Shown in pieces: positions 26,915 to 35,528 of a stretch of DNA of 64,000 nucleotides. The notes under the pieces are model-generated. The model was not told the DNA's origin, made no database searches, and was given only the letters and a program-made list of their open reading frames with translations. The stretch is from Cytophagales bacterium (GTDB lineage Bacteria; Bacteroidota; Bacteroidia; Cytophagales; Cyclobacteriaceae), in assembly GCA_022360015.1 (NCBI GenBank), contig JAKSDQ010000302.1:1-64000 (forward strand). The letters are read 5' to 3'. Position 1 is the stretch's first letter; every line of letters begins with the position of its first letter. Both the position numbers and the translations under genes were made by a program.

Positions 26915-27276
26915 ATGCCAAGATACGACGTTGGTGAAGTTGTATTAGTATATTTTCCCTATAAAAATCACAATGGAGAAATTCAAGTAAAGACCAGGCC
27001 AGGACTGATTTATCAATTAGATGGGGACAGGGAGCGGGTAATCATTCAAATAACAACCACTAACAGATCCGATAAATTGCCTGGCAAATGGATCCCAAAA
27101 GCTTCTGAAATCGGTAAAAAAATGGAGTTACTCTCTGATTCATTTATAAATGTTGGCACACTGTTTGTCTAAAGTTTGAAGATATCATTAGAACTATAGG
27201 ATTTTGCCCTATCATGGATGAAATTGAGAAAATTGTAAAAGATAATACTATAAAACCAAAGGATTGGTATAATTAG
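26915..27276 (+). pseudogene. PemK/MazF-family toxin, frameshifted
   Basis: The N-terminal 85 residues (YDVGEVVLVYFPY..., KTRPGLIYQLDGDRERVIIQITT) match the start of PemK/MazF endoribonuclease-type toxins: a beta barrel opening with G-x-V, and the RPGL motif. The frame stops at 27170-27172. In the +1 frame the protein resumes at once as LKFEDIIRTIGFCPIMDEIEKIV and runs to a stop at 27274-27276. A single lost base near 27170 explains both. The full product would be about 120 residues, a normal size. With its partner also shifted, the pair is very likely dead. Confidence 0.65.
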
Positions 27277-27444
27277 ACTAACTTCTATACCAAAATCTTT
27301 GTTCTTTACTTTCTTTTAATTCTCCGAGCCTTAGCTTTCAATTCCGGATAAATTTTCTTAATTTAATACTTCGACCTAACCAGCAATACCCATGAATACT
27401 TTTTCATCTGCTGAAGTAATTCAGCTAATTTCTCCGTTTCCCAA

Positions 27445-27630
27445 TCAGTAGAGAAAGCCAGCTATCTCCCAAATGGTTCGCTTTTTCCGCCTAAGCTGCT
27501 GGGATTGCCGATTATACACCTGGGCTTTAAAAAAATTGTACATTACGATACCGGCGTTTATGGCTAGCACATAGGGGATGAAGGTTTCTAAAACCTCATT
27601 TGCCTGTTGTAGATTTGATAAGTTTTTCAT
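27445..27630 (-). CDS. Small membrane protein, possibly a frameshift remnant
   Basis: A 61-residue reading frame with one membrane helix (FIPYVLAINAGIVMYNFFKA) and a basic tail (QLRRKKRTIWEIAG). Just past its stop, another frame continues with TDWETEKLAELLQQMKKYSWVLLV to a stop at 27363-27365, which could be the lost C-terminus after a one-base shift. It is divergent from the small XRE regulator. I do not recognise a family. Coding status is uncertain. Confidence 0.4.
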   Translation of the reverse strand: MKNLSNLQQANEVLETFIPYVLAINAGIVMYNFFKAQVYNRQSQQLRRKKRTIWEIAGFLY

Positions 27631-27772
27631 TGTAACAAGTGGTTGAATTCAGTTGTAACTTGAATACATATAGTGAATTTATTTTTGTATATAAAATTTT
27701 CAAACTGTTATTTATACAATTCATTTTTGTATTTATACCTTTTTGGCTAAATTTGCGTATACATTATAAATT

Positions 27773-27982
27773 ATGGCAGAAAAATTAAATCGAATAAAAG
27801 TAGTGCTGGTAGAAAAAGGTATTACCCAGGTGCGATTAGCTGAGGCCATTGGTCGAAGTAAAAACGCCATTGCATCAATTTGTAATAACAAAAGTCAACC
27901 TCATCTATCGGATTTAAAAAAGATAGCTGATTTCTTAGACGTAGATATGTCTGAGTTATTGGTTAAAACTAAAGCAGATTAA
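27773..27982 (+). CDS. Small XRE-family helix-turn-helix regulator
   Basis: DNA-binding protein of 69 residues made up almost entirely of a Cro/C1-type HTH: IKVVLVEKGITQVRLAEAIGRSKNAIASICNNKSQPHLSDLKKIADFLDVDMSELL. No sensor domain is present. Such stand-alone regulators usually repress their own or nearby genes in restriction, toxin or mobile loci. It is followed after 4 bases by a 71-residue helical protein, so the two form an operon. It lies in a decayed stretch between tRNA-Cys and the phosphonate genes. Confidence 0.85.
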   Translation: MAEKLNRIKVVLVEKGITQVRLAEAIGRSKNAIASICNNKSQPHLSDLKKIADFLDVDMSELLVKTKAD

Positions 27983-27986
27983 AACA

Positions 27987-28202
27987 ATGGATAACGAAAT
28001 ATTAAAACTGTTAAATCAGGAGGTAATCGAAACCAAAAGGCTTGCTAGTGCGGCCTGGGAGGGTGTAAAAGAGTTAAAACTTCAAACGGTTGAAATGAGG
28101 CAACAAACTGCTGAAATCAGGGAGCTGGTAATGATTACCCGCAACGAAATGCAACTACGTACCCGGCCTTGGTGGAAAAAGCTTTTTGGCATTGCAAGTT
28201 GA
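27987..28202 (+). CDS. Small coiled-coil protein paired with XRE regulator
   Basis: A 71-residue protein predicted to be almost all alpha-helix (ILKLLNQEVIETKRL, TVEMRQQTAEIRELVMIT), with an amphipathic heptad pattern and a basic, Trp-containing end (RPWWKKLFGIAS). It starts 4 bases after the XRE gene. I do not recognise a family. By context it may be a partner that binds the regulator or the membrane. Confidence 0.6.
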   Translation: MDNEILKLLNQEVIETKRLASAAWEGVKELKLQTVEMRQQTAEIRELVMITRNEMQLRTRPWWKKLFGIAS

Positions 28203-28627
28203 TGTGGTCAAAAATATATTAAGACTTTGGACAAGTAATATCTACGATGGTTCAGCTAAAGTCATAAAAGATCAAAGACATTATTATTGATCATATTTAT
28301 AGTTACCTCTATTATGAAAAAGCAAAAGTTATGGAAGGGTGTGGAATAAAATTTACAGTTGACAAATCCCTTTTTATCCTCTGTATCATCGGTATCCTAA
28401 AGATGAATGAAACAGAAATTCCCTGATTGTTTTTACTGGTAAACAATAATTTTATCTAAGTTATCCGGGTTTTTGAATGATCTCCGGGATTTATCTGCCA
28501 TGCTACGGTCTTATTGCCCGAAAAGGAAATGATGGGGGATAAGGTTCGGTTGTGGCCACTATATTTTTTTTCAACGAAATAAAGCCCTGATCTGACCAAG
28601 AGCGTAGTTTACCACTCAAGTTTCAAA
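28203..28627. other. Gene-free stretch before the phosphonate promoter
   Basis: About 425 bases of A/T-rich sequence with stops in all frames. I see no RNA gene, strong hairpin or gene remnant that I can name. It separates the XRE pair from the phosphonate-type promoter at 28628. Confidence 0.5.
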
Positions 28628-28683
28628 TTAATCATAAACTAATTATAGGCTAATAACAAACCCATATATGCTTTTTATATTTC
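28628..28683 (+). promoter_or_regulatory. Pho-box-like 11-bp repeats and -7 box, unit A (endonuclease remnant-pdxK-phnN)
   Basis: Three consecutive 11-bp units begin at 28628, 28639 and 28650, reading TTAATCATAAA, CTAATTATAGG and CTAATAACAAA. After exactly 15 bases comes TATATTTC (28676-28683), a 7 of 8 match to the -7 consensus TAnnTTTG. There is no TTTG -33; the last repeat sits where it should be, as in activator-dependent PhoB promoters. The start codon at 28691 would leave almost no leader. Confidence 0.6.
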
Positions 28684-28690
28684 ATGCAAT

Positions 28691-28979
28691 ATGGAAATAA
28701 GATTGATGTCTATCAATACCTGGAAGTGTGATGGTGAGTATTACCAAAGGATACAAACCTTGATCGATGGTTTGAAAAAAATAGATCCTGATCTCCTGGC
28801 ATGCCAGGAAGTTTTTCATACGACTAACGGGAAAGTAAGCACCAAAGATGCAATTGCTTCTGCATACCCCAAGCACATCATTAGCTGTTGTCGATAGCCA
28901 AGTGGTACTCAACGAGGCTGAAAATGGTATGTATGCCAGTGATCATTTTGGACTTTATGCAAAATATAAAATACAGTGA
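28691..28979 (+). pseudogene. Endonuclease/exonuclease/phosphatase family gene with internal deletion
   Basis: The first 60 codons are the N-terminus of an EEP-family metal-dependent hydrolase (MSINTWKCDG, and DPDLLACQEVF with the metal-binding glutamate). The frame then breaks at about 28870. In another frame the C-terminus of the same family follows at once: VVDSQVVLNEAENGMYASDHFGLYAKYKIQ and a stop at 28977-28979, including the hallmark SDHFG. About 150-170 middle residues are missing compared with a normal family member. The remnant opens the unit that carries pdxK and phnN. Confidence 0.75.
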
Positions 28980-28980
28980 G

Positions 28981-29790
28981 GTGAGTGATAACTTCAAAGT
29001 GCTGGCCATTAGCAGTTTATCAAGTACCGGAAATGCCGGTCTGAAAAACTTAATGAGTATACTTGGTACAAGAATAATTCCGGTACCTACGCTGTTAATA
29101 AGCGGCCTAGGCAATATGGATGGCCACAGAAGATTTGCTATTCCCTTCAAAGATTTTCTGTACGAAACTATGATCATGGCAAAGAAAAATAGCTATACGC
29201 TTATTGTATACACGGGCTATCTCGATGATGTCTTACAGGTTGATATCATCATCGAGGTATTGCAGAAGTTCAGGGAAATGATCAGGGCTGTGGTTGTGGA
29301 TCCGGTTTGCGGAGATAATGAAAGCGCTTATGTCAATGCATCGATCATTACCGGGCATGCAAGGTTATTGGCGTTAGCAGATTGGGCGCTACCCAACCAA
29401 ACAGAGTTAAGGCTGATCATGGGCTACGACTTTGCCGCAAGCCTGGATGTGATTCTAAAACGCTTAGGCAATAAATTTCCCGGAATGCAGTATGTGATTA
29501 CCGGTGAGGTGGTCAACGAAATTATCAACAACTATGTCTTCGATGGGGAAAGATTGTCGGTTGTTCGGCAGACTTACTCAGGTTGTTCTTATTCCGGAAC
29601 CGGCGATGCTTTTGCCGCTCTTTTTATTCATTATTGTTTTTTTCAGCATTTGTCTCCTGTCGATGCGGTGAAGAAGGCAGGAAGCGATGTGATGCAGTTC
29701 GTTACGGCGAGTATGCGGGAAGAAAGGGCATGCCATGATTTGCAAATAGCCCATCAGTTTTTATCTCCGGCACAATCAGATCAGATATAA
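28981..29790 (+). CDS. pdxK: Pyridoxal kinase-like PfkB/ThiD-fold kinase
   Basis: Predicted vitamin B6 kinase of 269 residues. I place the start at the GTG at 28981, one base after the stop of the upstream remnant. The longer frame from 28888 only adds residues that are the out-of-frame tail of that remnant. Motifs are VLAISSLSSTGNAG at the N-terminus, IVYTGYLDD (pyridoxal-kinase style), VVVDPVCGDN, PNQTELRLIMG and the catalytic GTGDAFAALF. It is followed by phnN after one base. Why a B6-type kinase sits with a C-P lyase gene is unclear; it could act on another hydroxymethyl or sugar substrate. Confidence 0.82.
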   Translation: MSDNFKVLAISSLSSTGNAGLKNLMSILGTRIIPVPTLLISGLGNMDGHRRFAIPFKDFLYETMIMAKKNSYTLIVYTGYLDDVLQVDIIIEVLQKFREMIRAVVVDPVCGDNESAYVNASIITGHARLLALADWALPNQTELRLIMGYDFAASLDVILKRLGNKFPGMQYVITGEVVNEIINNYVFDGERLSVVRQTYSGCSYSGTGDAFAALFIHYCFFQHLSPVDAVKKAGSDVMQFVTASMREERACHDLQIAHQFLSPAQSDQI

Positions 29791-29791
29791 T

Positions 29792-30373
29792 ATGAGTAAA
29801 GGAAAGCTTTTCTATGTTGTTGGCCCTTCGGGTGCCGGTAAGGACACACTCATTAGCTATGCGAAAAAAAAAACAGGGGGCAAAAAGACCATCTTTGTTC
29901 GAAGATACATTACGCGGCCTGAAGATGCAGGAGGGGAAGACCATATTTCCATTAAACCGGAAGATTTTAAGAAAAAGCTAAGCCAATCCTTTTTTGCCTT
30001 ATGGTGGGAAAGTCACAGCAATTTTTACGGCATTAGCAGAGAGATTGATGACTGGATCGAGGCCGGATATCATACTGTTGTGAATGGTTCCAGGGGTTAT
30101 TTGCAAAAAGCGCTGGCAATATACCCTGATATGATCACAATTCTTGTAGAAGTCAGTGAAACCGTCCTTAAAGAAAGGCTAAGAAACCGGGGCAGGGAAA
30201 CCGATTCGGAAATTGAGCAGCGGATCATCAGAAGCAGAATGTTCGATAACTTTGCGGCCCCCAATCTTATCAGGCTAAAAAATGACCATGCGCTGACTAT
30301 CTCAGGAGATCGATTTGTGGATATTATTACTAATTATCCATCTCATAACAGGCCAACTGTCTTACACGAATAA
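29792..30373 (+). CDS. phnN: Ribose 1,5-bisphosphate phosphokinase PhnN
   Basis: Phosphorylates ribose 1,5-bisphosphate to PRPP, the last step that returns the ribose carrier of C-P lyase to metabolism. It has 193 residues, the family length. Walker A is YVVGPSGAGKDTL at about 8-20, followed by RRYITRPEDAGGEDH near 40-54, ALWWESHSNFYGI near 70 and the LRNRGRETDSEIEQRI lid region near 130-150; all are typical of PhnN rather than guanylate kinase. It follows pdxK by one base and ends before a strong terminator. Confidence 0.93.
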   Translation: MSKGKLFYVVGPSGAGKDTLISYAKKKTGGKKTIFVRRYITRPEDAGGEDHISIKPEDFKKKLSQSFFALWWESHSNFYGISREIDDWIEAGYHTVVNGSRGYLQKALAIYPDMITILVEVSETVLKERLRNRGRETDSEIEQRIIRSRMFDNFAAPNLIRLKNDHALTISGDRFVDIITNYPSHNRPTVLHE

Positions 30374-30444
30374 TACATTTCTTTTGTTTGGTTAGTAATC
30401 GCAGGTTTGTGTATTCACAATCCGGGAGATAGCAAAATATAGTC

Positions 30445-30486
30445 AAGGCATAAGGTATATACTTTGTGGGAATAACCTTATGCCTT
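30445..30486. terminator. Bidirectional terminator between phnN and TonB receptor
   Basis: A perfect 12-bp stem, AAGGCATAAGGT with ACCTTATGCCTT, around an 18-base loop. The plus side continues TTATT and the minus side is also T-containing. It sits between two convergent genes and could end both transcripts. Confidence 0.6.
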
Positions 30487-30524
30487 TATTGATAGATTTA
30501 GGTGATCTGCTATTCAAATCGAGA

Positions 30525-33341
30525 CTAATACAAGATTAAAGTTATTCCTGCCTGACCCCTGGCCGAGTACCACTCCACCTGCTCCGGTCTGTTTTCAATT
30601 CCGTGATAATATCTCAGTGGCTCATTTAAAATGTTGTTTACCTCAGCGAAAAGCCTCACCTTTTGGGAAATGCTATATGCTGCTGAGAAATCAAGGTTTA
30701 AGTTTTTATCATAGAACCGATCCTGATCCGGGCCGCTTCCCTGCAATTCATCCAGGTATGATCCTTTAAAATTTGCTGCAAACCGAACCATCAAACCATA
30801 CTTTTCATAAAATAAAGTGGCGTTGTAAATATTTTTTGACTGGCCAAACAATTGCTGTTTTTGGTCCCTGCCGGGTACTTGTACTTCAGAATCGGTATAG
30901 GTATAATTCAAATCGACGCCAAAGCCACTGGCAAACCCCGGTAGAAAGTTTAATCTTCGTTGTATGCCTATTTCAAAACCAAACAACCATGCATCTGAAG
31001 CATTTTCAGGTCTTGTAATTCGGTTGAAAACAACACCATCTATGGTTCCTTGTGTATTTGCGTCAAAAATGGCATCGGTTATATCTTTATAGAAGACGCC
31101 TGCTGCCACCACACCCACGTTATTAAAATAATGCTCTGCCAGGAGATCGAAATTCCACGAAAAAGTTGGGGCGAGATCAGGGTTTCCGATTACCGCTTCA
31201 TTGTCACCGAAATCAAGGGACTGACTAGGGCTTAAGCTAATAAAATCAGGTCTGGCAAAAGTCCGGGTAGCTGCTAAACGTAAGTTTGTATTGCTTTGAG
31301 GTGAGTATTTAAAATGTAACATGGGCAGAAACGCATCAAAAGATCTTTGTGCGTTAACAGGTGATACATTGTCGTTTTCATCCACCGAATATCCGTCGTA
31401 GTTAATCGAAGTATGTTCCAGTCTTGCTCCGCCAAGTACCATCCATTTTAGGGATACCTGCCATTCAGCCATTGCATACCCTGCTGTAACATTTTCGGTC
31501 GCATCGTAGCTTTCGGTAGCCCTGTCCGGTCCGTCAAAGGGTTGCACGACTCGCTGTATCCCCGGCATTGTGGTTATTTGGTAATTCGCCTCTAAAGTTG
31601 GGTAGTCGACAAGCAAATCGTCATAGATGCCACCGATTTCTTTAAGAAAACCACCTCTTTTCGGAAACTCTTCAAGCGCAAAGTCTGTCATGAACATATC
31701 CGATTCGGGTAAATACATCGTTAGCGGAGCGTTATTTAATCTCGCCTTTGTCCTGTATTTTCCTCCAAACTTTAGCTTTATCTTGTCTGAGGCGTTATAT
31801 GAGAAATCGAGTTTTCCCGTGATGTCTCTTTCCCGTGTCCATCTGCCATAGGCGAGTGCGTTGGTGAATCTTGAACTTTCAGCACTTAAAGGTGTGAGAA
31901 GTTCGGGTTGAATGTTTTCGAAGTCTGTAACGCCTACGCCATCAGGGGCATCATAGGCGAAGTATTTGTTGCCGTCAGAGGACAGACCTCCGTATTCGAC
32001 GTTGCTTTGCCGAAATGTGGAAATATAATACCCCCTGTCCTCACTTGTTTTTGGCGGAGGACCATCGAAAAGGAATGGCCTGCTTCCATCTGTAGGACTG
32101 TCATACCAAAACCTGGAAGCATAGCTGGATACCTTCCATTCCGCCTGGAGCTTTTCAGATAATTGCTGCTCTCCGCCTAGTTCTAATCCCCTAAACCGGG
32201 AATGATATATAGCATGTGTAAAAGCGTGTTCTACCCTGTTGTTATTGAATCTGAATCTGGTTCTTCTGCGTTCTTCATCATCTAAAAAATCTGTCCAGAT
32301 ACCTTTAATATACATTTTACTGCCCGGGTTAAACGCATAATCTATCCCGGCATTGAAACCCCAGGTGGTTCTGTTGCCAATGTAGTCCCTTAGCTGAAGT
32401 TCGTTGATGGCAAACTTTTCAGCTTCGGAGGTGTTATAGACCACCTCATAATTATCGGAACCCCAGTCCCTGTTCCAGGTGGCAGCAGAAAATATATATC
32501 CCAGTTTATTGTCCAGCACCCTATCTCCGATGATGATTGATCCGTTGAGAATTCGTGAATTTGAATTACCGTGATATCCGGCTGCTAATGAGGCATTCAT
32601 GATCTTTTTCTGTGGAGATGTTCTTGTTATAAAGTTTACAGATCCACCGATCGCATCACCTTCCATGTCAGGTGTAATTGCTTTTGAAAGTTGCACGTAT
32701 TGAATGAGTTCGGACGGGAATATATCCAGTGGCACACCTCTGTCACCCGATAGCGTGGAAGGCATGCGGTCACCGTTGATAAGTGTCGAATTCCATTGAA
32801 TGGGTGTTCCGCGAACTAAGACAAAACGTCCTTCTCCCTGATCTCTTTCTATGGCCACACCTGATATTCGTTGTACTGCTTCCGCTGCATTCCTGTCAGG
32901 AAGCTTGCCAATGGCATCAGATGCCAGCACATTCATGATATTCGGCGATATCCTTTGGATGTTCAAGGCCTTCATTTGCCCCTGCATAAATGTACTTTGA
33001 ATTACTATTTCTTCCAGCTTTGTGGAAGCTTCGGAAAGTGAAACAGTGCCCAGAGAAACATCTTGCCCGGCTTTAATTTCAATCTCTTTTTCAAGGGCAT
33101 CATAACCGATAAATTGCATAACAATGTTTTGTTTACCTTGTGGTAAATTAATAATACGAAATTTTCCTTCTTTGTCGGTAACACTCCCTATGGCAGTACC
33201 TTTCAGGAAAACATTCACGCCTGGCAAAGATCCTGTGGCATCCACGACTCTTCCGGAAAGAATACCCGTTTGAGCGAAGCTAAGATTTAATAACATTACC
33301 AAAGCAATAAAAGTGGTAGCTAGTTTTTTCATCGTTTTCAT
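30525..33341 (-). CDS. TonB-dependent outer membrane receptor
   Basis: Outer membrane importer of 938 residues powered by TonB. It has a signal peptide (MKKLATTFIALVMLLNLSFA), a carboxypeptidase-regulatory-like domain at about 28-100 (GRVVDATGSLPGVNVFLKGTAIG), a plug domain at about 130-250 (LPDRNAAEAVQRISGVAIERDQGEG, VRGTPIQWNSTLINGDRM) and a 22-strand barrel ending in an aromatic-type terminus (ITLILY). The plug form with the R-G-x-P-x-x-x-N pattern is shared with sugar and oligomer receptors. No SusD partner is adjacent. Placed between phnN and phnM, it may import a phosphonate or phosphorylated compound; that is inferred only from context. Confidence 0.9.
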   Translation of the reverse strand: MKTMKKLATTFIALVMLLNLSFAQTGILSGRVVDATGSLPGVNVFLKGTAIGSVTDKEGKFRIINLPQGKQNIVMQFIGYDALEKEIEIKAGQDVSLGTVSLSEASTKLEEIVIQSTFMQGQMKALNIQRISPNIMNVLASDAIGKLPDRNAAEAVQRISGVAIERDQGEGRFVLVRGTPIQWNSTLINGDRMPSTLSGDRGVPLDIFPSELIQYVQLSKAITPDMEGDAIGGSVNFITRTSPQKKIMNASLAAGYHGNSNSRILNGSIIIGDRVLDNKLGYIFSAATWNRDWGSDNYEVVYNTSEAEKFAINELQLRDYIGNRTTWGFNAGIDYAFNPGSKMYIKGIWTDFLDDEERRRTRFRFNNNRVEHAFTHAIYHSRFRGLELGGEQQLSEKLQAEWKVSSYASRFWYDSPTDGSRPFLFDGPPPKTSEDRGYYISTFRQSNVEYGGLSSDGNKYFAYDAPDGVGVTDFENIQPELLTPLSAESSRFTNALAYGRWTRERDITGKLDFSYNASDKIKLKFGGKYRTKARLNNAPLTMYLPESDMFMTDFALEEFPKRGGFLKEIGGIYDDLLVDYPTLEANYQITTMPGIQRVVQPFDGPDRATESYDATENVTAGYAMAEWQVSLKWMVLGGARLEHTSINYDGYSVDENDNVSPVNAQRSFDAFLPMLHFKYSPQSNTNLRLAATRTFARPDFISLSPSQSLDFGDNEAVIGNPDLAPTFSWNFDLLAEHYFNNVGVVAAGVFYKDITDAIFDANTQGTIDGVVFNRITRPENASDAWLFGFEIGIQRRLNFLPGFASGFGVDLNYTYTDSEVQVPGRDQKQQLFGQSKNIYNATLFYEKYGLMVRFAANFKGSYLDELQGSGPDQDRFYDKNLNLDFSAAYSISQKVRLFAEVNNILNEPLRYYHGIENRPEQVEWYSARGQAGITLILY

Positions 33342-33549
33342 AGTTTAGATTTTGCGGGAGCAAATTATTCTAACCTAATTAGCGTGATATTGTCAATTAT
33401 TTAAAAAAATATTAAGCCTTTATAAGTGACGGTGTATGGTGTCGGTGAGATCTCGCAACAGAAGCTGTCCGCTTTTTTTCCCTTTTTGAAGCGTTGGTTA
33501 AAAATACGCCAAGCCTGTAAAAATTCGCTTCATTAAGTCGAAATTCAAG

Positions 33550-33603
33550 TTAACTATAAGCTAATTTCAGGCTAATAACTATCATACGTGCCCCATACAT
33601 TTC
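33550..33603 (+). promoter_or_regulatory. Pho-box-like 11-bp repeats and -7-like box, site B (orphan)
   Basis: Three 11-bp units start at 33550, 33561 and 33572 (TTAACTATAAG, CTAATTTCAGG, CTAATAACTAT), almost the same as site A at 28628. TACATTTC at 33596-33603 follows after 13 bases. It points rightward, but no plus-strand gene follows; it runs into the 3' end of a minus-strand gene. It lies 209 bases upstream of the TonB receptor start, in the opposite orientation. It may be a leftover of a rearranged promoter or a distant activator site. Confidence 0.5.
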
Positions 33604-33628
33604 AAATAAAAACTGAAATGGTATTTGA

Positions 33629-34258
33629 TCAGGAATTAACGTCGGTTAAACCGGCCGATATTTTCATCACGGCTTTTTGATATTTTTTGGTCATTTGCAT
33701 GATGGACATAAGGTCAGGCGTTGAAAAAGTATATACATTTGTTTGTATTTCCTCTTTATTTCTTTTAAAGGCCGAATAATGAATTTTGTTTTCCAGCTTA
33801 TATTGCGGATCGCCTATCCAGGCCATTTGATAGGCGTTAAGGAACAGTACATAATCAGCATCGAACTCCTCCAAAAAACCATTAAAGACCTCAACGCTAA
33901 TATTTGACAGGTCAGTGGCCACTCCTTCTTTCTCCTTTCGGAGCTTCTTATTTTTAAAAAATATTTTTTCTTTCAAAGCGAAAAAGGTTTTTGAAGGACA
34001 AGGGATATAACTGATTTCAACACCAGCGTATTTGGTAAATATCGATGAGATTTTTTGGTTATACAGTGTTAGCACTTCTTCTTCCACAATTTTGTTTTTT
34101 TTGGCTATTTTTTCCTTAGAATAAATGTCTGTGTCGAAGTTATCTTCTATAAAACTGATTATCAATACTTTCTTTTTTCCCTCGTCCCTCTTATCGATGC
34201 CGAAACCCAAAAATGAAATTGTTAAGATCAACAGGGTAAGATAGTTTTTCTTTTTCAT
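33629..34258 (-). CDS. Exported protein of unknown function in the phosphonate region
   Basis: About 209 residues from the ATG at 34256-34258, which begins a signal peptide (MKKKNYLTLLILTISFLGFG). The open frame extends 33 codons further upstream but lacks signal character there. The mature part is basic and rich in K and I (KVLIISFIEDNFDTDIY, FFKNKKLRKEK), then DYVLFLNAYQMAWIGDPQYKLENKIHYSAF, which suggests an alpha/beta fold. I do not recognise a family. It follows phnM (34324-35505) after 65 bases on the same strand, so it may be co-transcribed with that phnM copy. Confidence 0.65.
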   Translation of the reverse strand: MKKKNYLTLLILTISFLGFGIDKRDEGKKKVLIISFIEDNFDTDIYSKEKIAKKNKIVEEEVLTLYNQKISSIFTKYAGVEISYIPCPSKTFFALKEKIFFKNKKLRKEKEGVATDLSNISVEVFNGFLEEFDADYVLFLNAYQMAWIGDPQYKLENKIHYSAFKRNKEEIQTNVYTFSTPDLMSIMQMTKKYQKAVMKISAGLTDVNS

Positions 34259-34323
34259 GACAATGAATAGTTTATATATTTTGGTTTTAAAAAAGTTTAG
34301 GTCGCAGTAAAAAATAAAATCAG

Positions 34324-35505
34324 TTATGAGAACAAATGATCTTGCCATTTGTGCCAATTGATGGCGTTTATGCCTTCATTTTCCGCCATAAACTTCAATT
34401 TTCCATTTACCCAAACATGTGAAACTTTAGCAAAGTCGGCCTCATCTTCGAAGGCTACGAGATCAGCTTTTTTGCCTACCTCGATAGAGCCCATTTCTTC
34501 GTGTATTCCCAGGAATTTGGCTGGGTTCAAGGAAATGAAATTCACGGCTATGCTCGGTTTGATTCCATTTCTCACCATTTTGATCATTGCGCCAAGCACA
34601 GTAGGAAAGTGATAGTCGCTGCAAAGCATATCCACAAGATTTTCTTGCAAGGCATCCTGACAGGCCAAATTTCCGCAATGTGATCCACCTCTGACATAGT
34701 TCGGTGCCCCCATGCATACCCACATCCCCAGCGCCTTGGCTTTCCTTGCCGCTTCAATAGTAGTAGGCATTTCCGACAGCGTAGCGCCATGTTGCCTGGC
34801 TTCCATTACATGCTCGATGGTTGTATCGTCGTGGCTGCCTAAAGGTACCGAACCCAAGAATGCCGATTGAATTTCCGGCCTCATATCTACCTGGCTTTTG
34901 TCTTCAATTTGCGCTTTGAGTAATTTTTCACTTTCCTCAAAAGAAATCTGCAGTAGCCTGGCCCTCTTTTCAATTAAATCTTCCAAATTGAATTGCCTTT
35001 GTCCGGGAATACTATCATTTATTACGACCAGTTTTAAACTGGATATGTTCTTCATTTCATCGAGATATTCAACCACCCTCGTGGAGTTTGGATCTAACCT
35101 TGAGTGGATAAAGTGTCTTATCATGCCGGAATGGCAATACTTATCCAGGTCTTTGGCTTTTTCAATGGCACTTTCAAATGATCTGTTTAATTGGCTGTTT
35201 TCAGAAAAACTTATCGCATTGAATAAGGTAGTAATCCCGCACGCAATCGCTCGTTGATCCATGAAATGAAAAGCAAAAGGCATGCTGAAACTGGCACTAG
35301 GCCGTGGGTGCAGCTCTTTTTCCAGATAGTCCGAATGTATATCGATACAACCCGGAATAAGCCATCGTTTGTTAAGATTAATCCCTTCCCGATAGTTAAC
35401 CCCTTTTTTAATGGCAGTAATTATGCCATTTTCAATGACGACACTGCCTTCAAAATCCTCGATGGGAGTAATCACGTGTGCATTGGAGAGGATATGATTA
35501 TTCAT
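34324..35505 (-). CDS. phnM: PhnM-like phosphonate amidohydrolase (copy 1)
   Basis: PhnM releases pyrophosphate from alpha-D-ribose 1-methylphosphonate 5-triphosphate, giving the substrate of C-P lyase. This copy has 393 residues. The metal site CIDIHSDYLEKELHPRP lies at about 52-68, followed by INDSIPGQRQF near 175, SHDDTTIEHV near 228 and the amidohydrolase tail GSIEVGKKADLVAF near 350. It differs clearly from copy 2 at 45796, especially around INDSIPG, which is MDHTPGQGQ in copy 2. It has its own Pho-box-like promoter and stands apart from the phnG-M operon, so it may act on a different substrate or be a backup. Confidence 0.88.
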   Translation of the reverse strand: MNNHILSNAHVITPIEDFEGSVVIENGIITAIKKGVNYREGINLNKRWLIPGCIDIHSDYLEKELHPRPSASFSMPFAFHFMDQRAIACGITTLFNAISFSENSQLNRSFESAIEKAKDLDKYCHSGMIRHFIHSRLDPNSTRVVEYLDEMKNISSLKLVVINDSIPGQRQFNLEDLIEKRARLLQISFEESEKLLKAQIEDKSQVDMRPEIQSAFLGSVPLGSHDDTTIEHVMEARQHGATLSEMPTTIEAARKAKALGMWVCMGAPNYVRGGSHCGNLACQDALQENLVDMLCSDYHFPTVLGAMIKMVRNGIKPSIAVNFISLNPAKFLGIHEEMGSIEVGKKADLVAFEDEADFAKVSHVWVNGKLKFMAENEGINAINWHKWQDHLFS

Positions 35506-35528
35506 CTGAGTTTTTTACTGATTCGGTC

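Noticed and set aside
28888..28980. The first 31 codons of a longer frame for the pyridoxal kinase gene
   Set aside because: They are the out-of-frame tail of the endonuclease-family remnant; the kinase fold starts only at the GTG at 28981.
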